Positions 8,583-16,700 of a stretch of DNA of 25,906 bases are shown piece by piece. This stretch comes from Chloroflexota bacterium (GTDB lineage: Bacteria; Chloroflexota; Chloroflexia; QHBQ01; JADMIH01), in the NCBI GenBank assembly GCA_015478675.1, contig JADMIH010000039.1:1-25906 (forward strand), read 5' to 3'. The position numbers were made by a program, and so were the translations under genes. Each line of letters starts with the position of its first letter. Position 1 is the stretch's first letter. Under the pieces are notes generated by a model. The model made no database searches and was not told the DNA's origin. It was given only the letters and a program-made list of their open reading frames with translations.

Positions 8583-9515
8583 GTGTTGCAAGGCGATGTT
8601 CTACAGACTTTAGTGGCATGGGCAATCAACTTGCTGCTCTATCCGGGGCTTCTGCTGGGATTGATGCTTGCTGCCGTGGGCGAATATGCCTGGGGAGCGC
8701 TGCGCCCACTCCTTGTACCTCGGCTTCAACGCCTGCAAGCGCGGCCACATGACTTGCTGCAACCCCTCTATACCCTGCGCAAGCTGGCGCGCAGGCAAAG
8801 CGCATTTTCATGGCAGCCCTACGAGCAAAGGGCGCAGGACCGCTCTTCATCGGATCTGCTTGCGTTGGCATCTGTGATAGGGCCTCTCCTGGCGCTCGCG
8901 CTAATCCCGCTACCCGGCAGTCCATTGGCCCGCATTGCTTCCGTTGGCAATCTGCTGCTGGTTCTTGTGCTGCTGGCGGTTCAGCCCCTCACCTCAGCTT
9001 ACTTGCGGCTGCGCGATGGAAGCGCACAGAGTTTGCCCGGTGAGCAGGCTTTGGGCCGGCTGCTTACGGGCCTGATGCCAACTCTGGCGGCTGTTGCCGC
9101 GCTCAGTGAGGCGGCGGGCGTCAGATCGCTGCAAATAGCTTCACTTTCGACAGCGCCCGAAACAGCAGCGCAGTTCCTCGTCAGGCTGCTGGCTGGAGCG
9201 GCGCTGCTGGTGTCGTTGCCCTGGTGGGTTGGCGAGTCGCCGCACGAGAGCGCAACGAGCTATGTTGGCAGGTTGTTGCAGAGAGCCGCGCTTGCCCTTC
9301 TCTGGTCGGTTCTAGTATTGCCTGCCGCAGGCGAGCTCGGCTGGGCTATATTTGTGAGCCTGGGAGGGGCGCTCCTGGCTTATGTAACCTTTCGCGCTAT
9401 TTCAGAGCGATGGGTGCCTGCCCGTAGAGCCAAAGATGCCGCCAGCCTTCTTTGGGCTACAGGATTGCCTGTGGCGGGAGTGGCGCTGCTGGTAGCTATC
9501 TGGTCGGGAGTGTAG
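8583..9515 (+). CDS. orphan NuoH/HyfC-like membrane subunit (complex I / hydrogenase family)
   Basis: A 310-residue very hydrophobic protein with about eight predicted membrane helices. Two regions recall the NuoH/HyfC (respiratory complex I subunit 1, formate hydrogenlyase subunit 4) family. One is the cytoplasmic loop at 50-72, RLQARPHDLLQPLYTLRKLARRQ, which matches the family pattern R-x-G/R-P-x-x-LLQPxxDxxKLxRK. The other is LRLRDGSAQSLPGEQALGRLL (141-161), matching the GS...GxxxSRE loop. In the family this subunit forms part of the quinone chamber and proton path. No other nuo, hyf or ech subunit is in the window, and the conserved loop residues are diverged, so normal complex I work is doubtful. 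The GTG start at 8583 follows AAGGA by 6 nt. It is followed after 6 nt by the rmlD-like gene. Confidence 0.6.
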   Translation: MLQGDVLQTLVAWAINLLLYPGLLLGLMLAAVGEYAWGALRPLLVPRLQRLQARPHDLLQPLYTLRKLARRQSAFSWQPYEQRAQDRSSSDLLALASVIGPLLALALIPLPGSPLARIASVGNLLLVLVLLAVQPLTSAYLRLRDGSAQSLPGEQALGRLLTGLMPTLAAVAALSEAAGVRSLQIASLSTAPETAAQFLVRLLAGAALLVSLPWWVGESPHESATSYVGRLLQRAALALLWSVLVLPAAGELGWAIFVSLGGALLAYVTFRAISERWVPARRAKDAASLLWATGLPVAGVALLVAIWSGV

Positions 9516-9521
9516 AGAGGA

Positions 9522-10367
9522 ATGCGTATAGCAGTAACAGGCACCAGAGGCACCCTCGGCACGGCACTCACCCGCTTGTGCAGCACAGCGGGACACATCG
9601 TGCTTCACCTCAATCGCCCCGATCATGACATCAGAAATCCGGCAGCCATGCTGTCAGCTCTGGGAGGCTTCACTCCTGATCTTGTGATACATTCCGCCGC
9701 TTACACTAACGTGGATGGCGCTGAGGCTGAGCCGGATGAGGCATTTGCTGTGAACGCCCTGGGCACCCGCAATCTGGCGCTGGCGTGTGTGCAGGTGAAT
9801 GCTCCACTCATCTATGTCAGCACCAACATGGTCTTCGATGGCAGTAGCAGTAGACCCTACAAGGAGTTTGATCTCGCCAACCCACAGGGGGTCTACGCAG
9901 CTTCCAAATGGGCGGGTGAGAGGTATGTCGAACACCTGATGCAGCGTTTCTATATAGCGCGTGTGTCGTGGCTCTACGGACGTGAGGGCGACAGCTTTGT
10001 GCATAAAATCGTGCGTGCCGCCGATGAGCGAGGCGCGCTTGGGGTGGTGGCCGATGAAATTGCCACGCCCACCTACGCGGAGGATTTCGCGGCGGCTCTG
10101 CTGAAGCTGGGGCAAACCGGCTTGTACGGCTGGTATCACCTGGTGAACGAAGGAGAGTGCTCGCGCCTGGAATATGCCCGCGAGATTATGCGGCTCACAG
10201 GCCGCGAGCATATCCCTCTGCACCCCACTGCTCTCGCCGATTACGTGCGCCCTGCTCCGACGCCGCCATACTCTACCCTGGGCAACTTTGTTGGCGCGCA
10301 AGCGGGGATTACCCTGCGCCCCTGGCGGGATGCCCTGGCAGAACACATCTCCTCGACGCAACTGTGA
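9522..10367 (+). CDS. RmlD-like NAD(P)-dependent sugar-nucleotide reductase (dTDP-4-dehydrorhamnose reductase family)
   Basis: A 281-residue extended short-chain dehydrogenase. The nucleotide-binding motif GTRGTLG is at 7-13, followed by DLVIHSAAYTNVDGAEAEPDEAFAVNALG (53-81), the RmlD hallmark. The catalytic set is T101 in YVSTNMVFDG with Y125-x3-K129. RmlD normally reduces dTDP-4-keto-L-rhamnose to dTDP-L-rhamnose. Here the usual STDYVFDG has Asn in place of Asp, a mild divergence, and rmlA, rmlB and rmlC are not in the window, so the exact sugar is not certain. It starts 6 nt after the NuoH-like gene and overlaps the next glycosyltransferase by 4 bp, which ties it to glycan assembly. Confidence 0.85.
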   Translation: MRIAVTGTRGTLGTALTRLCSTAGHIVLHLNRPDHDIRNPAAMLSALGGFTPDLVIHSAAYTNVDGAEAEPDEAFAVNALGTRNLALACVQVNAPLIYVSTNMVFDGSSSRPYKEFDLANPQGVYAASKWAGERYVEHLMQRFYIARVSWLYGREGDSFVHKIVRAADERGALGVVADEIATPTYAEDFAAALLKLGQTGLYGWYHLVNEGECSRLEYAREIMRLTGREHIPLHPTALADYVRPAPTPPYSTLGNFVGAQAGITLRPWRDALAEHISSTQL

Positions 10368-11452
10368 CCTTTGAGGCGATAGAGTTGTCCACTTCTGCCT
10401 ATGAAGCTCTGCTTGTCACCCAATCGGAGACTTCTAGCTCCCAAGCCAGCGCCAAAAAACTTCCCAGGGCGTCAGTTATCATACCGACCCATAATGGCGT
10501 TCAGTTGCTGCCTGAGTGCCTCGAAGCGTTGTGGCGGCAGAGCTACCGCAACTTTGAGACTATCGTGGTAGATGATGCTTCCACGGATGGCACTCATGAT
10601 TTGCTCCTGGGCTATCCCGAGGTGCTCAAGGTGGTTGAGCTACCTGGTAGGCGCGGGCACGGCTTTGTGGCTGCCGCAAACGCGGGCCTGGCGGAGGCAC
10701 ACGGTGAAATCGTGGCCTTCCTCAATAACGATGCGGTGCCCGAAGCGGATTGGCTACATGAGCTTGTCAGCGCCCTGGATAAGTACTGCTGGGCAGGGAT
10801 AGCGGCAAGCAAGCTGTTGCTTTACGACAAGCCCGGCACTTTTCATTCGGCGGGTGATTTTTACGCTCCTAACGGCATTCCTGGGAGTCGCGGCGTCTGG
10901 CAGCGCGATAGGGGGCAGTACGAGCACGTTGAAGAGGTTTTTGGGCCGTGCGCGGCGGCGGCAGCATACAGGCGCTCGGTTCTTGCAGACCTGGCTAGTA
11001 CCGGCGGAACTGAGCCGCCAGGGGAGGTCTTCGACCCGCAGCTATGGATGTATTGCGAAGATGTGGACTTGAATTTACGTGCTCGCCTGCGCGGGCACCG
11101 CACAGTATATGTGCCCACAGCCAGGGTGCGCCACCACCTGAGCGCCACAGGCGGGGGAACTCTCTCCTCCTACTACGTGGGGCGCAACTTTATATACTTG
11201 ATAGCCAAAGACCTGCCGGGGCAGGTAATTCTACGCAATCTGCCTTTTATGGTCGCCGCGCAGATACACATAGTCTGGGAGGCGCTACGCCACATCCGCG
11301 AGCCTGCCGCCCGTGCTCGCCTGCGCGGGATAATCGCAGGCGTGCTTACATGGCCGAGGGTGCTGCCTGCTCGCAAACGTTTGCTCTCCAGAGAGCGAGT
11401 GAAACCGCGAGCTTTCGCGAGGGCGCTCAGGCACTTCTCCAAAGGCGTGTAG
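10364..11452 (+). CDS. family 2 glycosyltransferase (rhamnosyltransferase-like)
   Basis: A GT-A fold glycosyltransferase of 362 residues that adds a sugar from a nucleotide donor to a surface glycan. Motifs are ASVIIPTHNGVQLLPECLEAL (from 36), ETIVVDDASTDGT with the nucleotide-binding Asp70/71, the metal-binding NND at 121-123, and WMYCEDVDLNLRAR with E232-D233 as the probable catalytic region. The pattern is like WbbL-type rhamnosyltransferases. There is no signal peptide; a weakly hydrophobic stretch near 295-315 may lie against the membrane. The frame stays open upstream across rmlD, but the likely start is GTG 10364, which overlaps the rmlD stop as GTGA. No ribosome site precedes it, suggesting translational coupling. 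Pairing with an RmlD-like reductase suggests, but does not prove, a rhamnose donor. Confidence 0.87.
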   Translation: MTFEAIELSTSAYEALLVTQSETSSSQASAKKLPRASVIIPTHNGVQLLPECLEALWRQSYRNFETIVVDDASTDGTHDLLLGYPEVLKVVELPGRRGHGFVAAANAGLAEAHGEIVAFLNNDAVPEADWLHELVSALDKYCWAGIAASKLLLYDKPGTFHSAGDFYAPNGIPGSRGVWQRDRGQYEHVEEVFGPCAAAAAYRRSVLADLASTGGTEPPGEVFDPQLWMYCEDVDLNLRARLRGHRTVYVPTARVRHHLSATGGGTLSSYYVGRNFIYLIAKDLPGQVILRNLPFMVAAQIHIVWEALRHIREPAARARLRGIIAGVLTWPRVLPARKRLLSRERVKPRAFARALRHFSKGV

Positions 11453-11486
11453 CATCTCTCTACGCGGGGCCTGGTTTCTATTCTCG

Positions 11487-11536
11487 AAAACAAAGGAATA
11501 GCTCTGCACAGTGCAGAGCTATTCCTTTGTTTTGAT
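11487..11536. terminator. bidirectional rho-independent terminator
   Basis: AAAACAAAGGAATAGCTCTG... (from 11487) forms a perfect 23-bp stem with its complement at 11511-11533, with a single apical base. A-rich on the left and T-rich on the right, it can end both the glycosyltransferase transcript (+) and the LPXTG transcript (-). Confidence 0.9.
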
Positions 11537-11584
11537 CTAACCTAACGCTCTTGCTAACACGTTAATTGTTGTACGGAGTGGCTG

Positions 11585-12169
11585 TTAGCTGTGCGTTCTG
11601 CTGAGCTTCGCGCCGAGAGCTACTACCGACAGGGCTATCAACGTCGCCAACAGGAGATAGGCAACTGTGTTGTCTCCTGCTCCTGTTTGTGGGAGACCAT
11701 TCGGCGATGCCGTGCCACTCGCGGCCCCACCTGTCGTGCTGACAGCGGTATCGGTCGGTATCACAACTGTAGTTGGCATTGTTTCAGTTGTTGGGGTTTC
11801 CATAACACCAGCCACTGTTGAGGTCGGAGCGACCGTGCTTTCTGCTGTAGCAGTGGTGCCTGCTGTTTCGGTGGTGCCCGCCGTAACCGTTGTTTCTGAT
11901 GTAGCGGTGGTCTCGGCAGTAACTGTCGCTTCTACAGTGGCGGTGATGCCTGTGGTGACTGTCGCTTCTACAGTGGCTGTTGTAACTACGGTATCCGTTG
12001 CCACTGTGGTGACTGTTATATCAGGGCTTGGGGTCCCGGCTTGCGCAGCCGCGCTCTTTGTGCCGAGGCTGGTGAGCGATAGGCTCAAAGCAAAGGTCAC
12101 ACTTAATGCTATCCCCAGTGTGATCATAATCAGATTGCGGCCATTGTCTGGCTTGCTGTCATTGTGCAT
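11585..12169 (-). CDS. Thr-rich LPXTG cell-wall anchored surface protein
   Basis: A 194-residue secreted protein. A basic start and hydrophobic segment (about 13-36, NLIMITLGIALSVTFALSLSL) form a signal peptide with a probable cut after the AAAQA region near residue 43. The mature part (about 45-155) is almost entirely Thr, Val, Ala, Glu and Ser, with imperfect ATVEATVT-type repeats, like a mucin-type glycosylated stalk. Near the C-terminus LPQTG (159-163) is followed by a hydrophobic helix and a short basic tail (KLSRTHS), the full sortase sorting signal. Sortase would join the Thr to the cell wall. No sortase gene is in the window. I chose ATG 12169 because AAGGAG lies 7 nt upstream; a start 14 codons earlier has no such support. 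The lack of other domains suggests a spacer or glycoprotein stalk. Confidence 0.82.
   Translation of the reverse strand: MHNDSKPDNGRNLIMITLGIALSVTFALSLSLTSLGTKSAAAQAGTPSPDITVTTVATDTVVTTATVEATVTTGITATVEATVTAETTATSETTVTAGTTETAGTTATAESTVAPTSTVAGVMETPTTETMPTTVVIPTDTAVSTTGGAASGTASPNGLPQTGAGDNTVAYLLLATLIALSVVALGAKLSRTHS
11922..11977. repeat. 20-bp direct repeat pair in the LPXTG gene
   Basis: ACTGTCGCTTCTACAGTGGC occurs at 11922-11941 and again at 11958-11977, a 36-bp period. It encodes the repeated ATVEATVT block. In-frame recombination would remove 12 residues. Confidence 0.8.
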
Positions 12170-12590
12170 TTTCCTTCTCCTTGGCTCTATTGCCGTTCTA
12201 TTGCCGGTCAATTTGGTCTTTCAAGTGTCTGTTAGCCTTACCGGAGCGGCAGCCGCCGTTCTCCGCAGCGTCTGCTTTTGCAGCTCTGTGTGTGGTAGAC
12301 GGTGTGGCTAACCCGAACAATGTTTCGTTTCTACATACACGTGCGCCCCCTTGTGTATTAATTGTACAGGTGTTGATGCGTGCCGTAGCCGCGTGTGGGT
12401 GGAGTATAGAGCAAGTCGGGGGCCAACTCTTTCTCTTTGCTGGTAATCCAGCGAAGAGATATTGCGGCGGTTGCTGCCTGTGAAGCGTTGGCAGATCGGA
12501 TGGTGGCGGGAGAGCTCTTATTTACGGTAAAATAGATAGTGTAGCCAACTATGGCTGCGCCCTACACTTTTCGCCCGGAGTATATAATTT
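12170..12590. other. gene-free divergent interval (421 bp)
   Basis: This separates the LPXTG gene (-) from the zinc-ribbon gene (+) and must hold both promoters. I see -10-like boxes for the plus strand at 12528-12533 (TAAAAT) and 12583-12588 (TATAAT), but neither has a fitting -35, and the second is too close to the start codon. An AGAGCTCT palindrome is near 12512. No gene or long repeat is visible. Confidence 0.4.
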
Positions 12591-13658
12591 ATGCCCACAA
12601 AAGAAGTGGCGCCTTTGCAGTTGCAGACGCCTCGCGTGGTGAAGTGCCCCACTCCACAGTGTCCAGGCTGGATCACTTTGGACAGCACGCGCCACCAGAC
12701 TGAGCTCTGTCGCTATTGCAGGATCAGCGTAGATACCCTGCGCTTCCTCCTTTCGAGGGTTGGCGCCGAGCACAAGGCGCTGCCTCCCCAGGTGCACGAC
12801 GAGTTCAACAGGCTCATGCTCACCATGGCCGGGGCATGGGGGCAAAATGTCTATCTACGCCCCTCGCGAGAAACGCTGGTTGACCTCAAAGCGGGGGCAC
12901 GTGGGGTCACTGTGGAGTACAATCCGCTACTGGGAGCGGCTGGGAGCGACGGTTCGGCTCCGCTGGTGGGCATAATCCTGCACAAGCTGCTGCATTTTGA
13001 AGCTCACCTGGGGCAGCGCGCGCCTCAGCTTTCGGTGCGCTCAGGCGCACGAGAGAAAGAAGGCATGCTCCCCTTGCTTGCGTATTTGACCACTGTCACC
13101 GACCATGTATGGGTAACGGCTCGGCTTGAGCAGCTAAATCCCTTGTTGCACAGCGCACAGAGCCGCTGGGGCCTCAACCTGGCGCAGATGCTCGTCGGCT
13201 CGGAGAGCATGTTCAACCGCTATCTCTCTCAGCGCAACCTTACGAGGCTGGTGACCGTATTACAGGCGACAGGCAACGCCGAGGCCTTTATTGCAACGGT
13301 AATAGAGCGTTTATCTACCCTGACCGCGCAGATACTCGACCGCGAAAAAGAAGATACAAGGCGCACGTACCTGGCTGTGCAGCTTGCCAACGTGCGCTTG
13401 CTCAACCCCGATGCGTACGCTGGCTATCAGAACGCGCTGCTGATGGGTGAGCTTACCAACGCCGGTGACGCCTTGCCCGCTGCTGATCGTCTCTACAATG
13501 AACTGAGCAGCTCGCCTCTCGCAAACCCGCCGGTGCTTCGCGCCAAAGAGGGAGACCCCACCCCTGCTGTAGTGATTGACCCGGGTCAATATCACCGCGC
13601 CATCGAAGGGAGCATCAAGGCGTTGGGGTTAGCGAACTACTTTGAGGTGAAAAGCTAA
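12591..13658 (+). CDS. unrecognised zinc-ribbon protein with degenerate HxxxH motif
   Basis: I do not recognise this 355-residue protein. Near the N-terminus four cysteines, C19-x4-C24 and C40-x2-C43, look like a zinc ribbon. Residues 125-140 (LVGIILHKLLHFEAHLG) sit in a hydrophobic, probably helical stretch and carry H131-K-L-L-H135, which has the spacing of the HExxH motif of zinc metallopeptidases but with Lys for the catalytic Glu. The rest is mostly helical, with no signal peptide or membrane segment, so it is probably cytoplasmic. The ATG at 12591 has GGAG 10 nt upstream. It lies 77 bp before secA on the same strand with no terminator between, so the two may be co-transcribed. Options are an inactive peptidase-like scaffold or chance similarity to HExxH. 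Confidence 0.6.
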   Translation: MPTKEVAPLQLQTPRVVKCPTPQCPGWITLDSTRHQTELCRYCRISVDTLRFLLSRVGAEHKALPPQVHDEFNRLMLTMAGAWGQNVYLRPSRETLVDLKAGARGVTVEYNPLLGAAGSDGSAPLVGIILHKLLHFEAHLGQRAPQLSVRSGAREKEGMLPLLAYLTTVTDHVWVTARLEQLNPLLHSAQSRWGLNLAQMLVGSESMFNRYLSQRNLTRLVTVLQATGNAEAFIATVIERLSTLTAQILDREKEDTRRTYLAVQLANVRLLNPDAYAGYQNALLMGELTNAGDALPAADRLYNELSSSPLANPPVLRAKEGDPTPAVVIDPGQYHRAIEGSIKALGLANYFEVKS

Positions 13659-13735
13659 TTGGAATGGATTGGGGTTAGGGATGCAGGATTAGCAGCCTTA
13701 ACTTTCGGTTGTCTATATTTATAAAGGAAAAGAAG

Positions 13736-16700
13736 ATGGTTAAATGGTTAAGTGGATTGTTCGATAATACCGACAAGGAGTTAGGGCAGCTTCGCAAGAG
13801 CGTAAATGCATCAAATGCGGAGGCCATTAAACTCCTTGAGGCCGAGCGGGAGCATATCGCAGGCATACGTGCCGCAGCCTTTGGAGAGATGGAGAAAGGG
13901 GGCGCTGTCGCAGAGTGGCGGGCGATCTACGCCTCTGAAGTGGAGAGTGTAACCGCCGCTACCCGTCGCCTGGCAGCTGAAGCTGAAGGTTTGCGCGCAG
14001 TGATTGAAGAAGGCGAGCAGACGAGCCGCGACCTCTCTGTGCTGCTGGCCGATGCCAAGCAGCTTACCATGATGAACAGCGAGAAGGTTCAGCGCCCGCC
14101 TGCTGAACGGCGCGAATTAGAAGCAGAAATAAGCGTCCTTGTGGAGGAGTTGAGCGAGCAACTCGCGCTTATGCTCGAAACGAAGCCCGCTTTGCGCGAA
14201 GCCATCTTGCAGGCTGTGCCCAAAGCCAAGTTGCCGCCTCAACTTCCCTCTGCTGATGAGATGTCGAAGCAGGTTGAGGCTACAGCCGCCTTTTTGGGCC
14301 GCGAGGTGGCGGGTTACTTCAGCCGCACGAATGAGACTATGCTGGCGCTGCGCCGGGCTGTGGGCCTGCAAAGGCTGGCCGAGCTATCGCACGAGGGTTT
14401 TACACCACCCTCGACCACTGAAGTGGACGTTGCAGCGCAGGAGCTTGTGCGCGCACTCGCTCAACGTGACCTGTTGAAGCACTTCACCCGCCAGGGATTG
14501 CTCCTGACGCAGGAACTGAAAGCGGCCTCAGGCGTTGAAGATGCATCTCAGAGCGTAGCAAATGGCAGCAAGGATGGGGGCGTCCGCAGGTTCGGCGCTT
14601 CGCGCCCGCCCACTCCCGGTCTGCAACCTATGGGCAAAGACAGCCTGGCTGATGAGCTTTACTGGGAGGAGCAGGCCACCGGCGAGCTTTTGGCCATGGC
14701 CGCTTCGGCGATTGGAGAAAAGCCTCAGTCGGCGGAGATAATTCTCCTGGCTGAGAAGTTCGCCGGACGCGAAGAACACTTGCAGGCGCGCACTTCAATC
14801 TTCAGAGTGCGTATTATAGAGGCCCGCACCGCCTTCTGGCAGGAGATACAGGGGAAAATAGCTGATGTGGTGGGTGCAGAGGCGATTGCGCCTTACGCGG
14901 AGCGCTTCGAGGAGCTTGATAAAGAGCAAGAGGTGCTGGTCGCTCAGGTTGAAGAGCAAGATAGCAATTGGGACTTGCCTGTGGCGGTCAAGCCTGATAC
15001 CGCAGCCGACCTCATGCAGCGCCGCGATATTCTTGAGAACCAGACTTTCGCCGAGTTGATGAACGATTTGCGTGCCGAGGACCGCGGCGCGTATGATCGC
15101 CTCAAGGCCCTGCAAGAGGAGTTTCGTAAAGAGCAGCGCAAAGACGAGCACAACGTCCTCACAGAGCTTATCCCGGAGGCTTTTGCTGTGATCTGGGAGG
15201 CGTCCCGGCGCACCACGGCTTTACGGCCTTACGATGTGCAGTTCATCGGCGGCATCGTCCTCTTTGAGGGAAAGATCGCAGAGATGAAGACAGGCGAGGG
15301 CAAGACACTGGTGGCGGTCGCCCCTCTCTACCTCAACGCCCTTTCCGCACGCGGCGCACACCTGTGTACAGTCAACGAGTACCTTGTCAAGCGCGACAGC
15401 GACTGGATGGGCGCTATTTACAAGATGCTGGGCCTCTCTGTAGGTGTGATCCTTTCGGGAATGGCCCCCTGGGAGCGCAAGTCGGAGTATGCCTCCGATA
15501 TAACCTACGGCACTACCTCGGAGTTCGGCTTTGATTACCTGCGTGACAATATCGCTAACAGCCCTGATGATATGGTGCAGCGCCCGCACAACTTCTGCAT
15601 CGTTGACGAAGTGGATAACATCCTGATCGACGAAGCACGCACGCCTTTGATCATATCGGGCGCATCGGAAGGCTCGGCTGATGTTCATATCAAAGCGGCC
15701 CAGTTTGCCAAGACATTGCGCCCCGAAACCGACTACACAGTTGACGAAAAGAGCCGCAGCGCCACACTGACCGATGAAGGGATAAACCGCGCCGAGCAGT
15801 TCTTCCGCATTGACAACCTTTATCACCCCGACAACTTCCAGCTTGTTTATGGCGTAGATAACGCCCTCAAAGCTCACGCTCTATTCCGCAGGGACAAGGA
15901 CTACGTGCTCTGGCAGGAGGGCAAGGTAGTGAGCGCGTCAGAGCGTCTCAACCCAAAGCTCGATGTAGAGGTGGTGATCGTAGATGAGTTCACAGGGCGC
16001 ATGATGCAGGGTCGCCGCTACTCTGAAGGTTTACACGAGGCAATCGAGGCCAAAGAAGGGATCAGAGTGCAATCGGAGAGCCAGACTTTCGCCACCATCA
16101 CGATCCAGAATTACTTCCGCCTTTATCCAAAGCTGGCGGGTATGACAGGTACGGCAGCTACGGAAGCTGAGGAGTTCTTCAAGATTTACAAGCTGGAAGT
16201 GATGCCCGTGCCTACGCACCGCCCGATGGTGCGCGTCGATAATCCGGATCGCATCTACCGCACAGAACCGGCGAAGTTCGCCGCTGTGGTAGACGAGATC
16301 GACGAAATGCATAAAGAGGGGAGGCCGGTGCTAGTGGGCACGGTATCTATCGAGAAATCGGAAGAGCTTAGCAAGATGCTCGAAGAGAGGGGAGTACCAC
16401 ATTCCGTGCTCAATGCCAAGCAGCACGAACGCGAAGCCAGCATCGTGGCACAGGCAGGCCAGCGCGGAGCGGTTACTATCGCCACCAACATGGCAGGTCG
16501 TGGCACCGACATTACCCTCGGCTTTGGGGTGAACGAGCTTGGCGGGCTGCACATCATAGGCACGGAGCGGCACGAGAGCAGGCGCATTGATAACCAGCTT
16601 CGCGGACGCGCCGGACGCCAGGGAGATAGCGGCTCGTCTCGCTTCTTCGTATCGGTGGAAGACGAAATCATGCGACGTTCCGGGGTGAACCAGAATATCG

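Noticed and set aside
9654..10361. Minus-strand frame of 235 codons opposite rmlD
   Set aside because: Full overlap with a clear RmlD-like gene; no recognisable motif.
11667..12311. Plus-strand Val/Ala-rich frame (214 codons) opposite the LPXTG gene
   Set aside because: It is the antisense of the repetitive Thr codons. The minus-strand frame has a ribosome site, signal peptide and LPQTG sorting signal, so the plus frame is a shadow.
13709..13735. Upstream TTG start for SecA
   Set aside because: ATG 13736 follows a good purine-rich ribosome site and gives the normal SecA N-terminus.
15221..15877. Minus-strand frame of 218 codons within secA
   Set aside because: Lies opposite the best conserved part of SecA; shadow.
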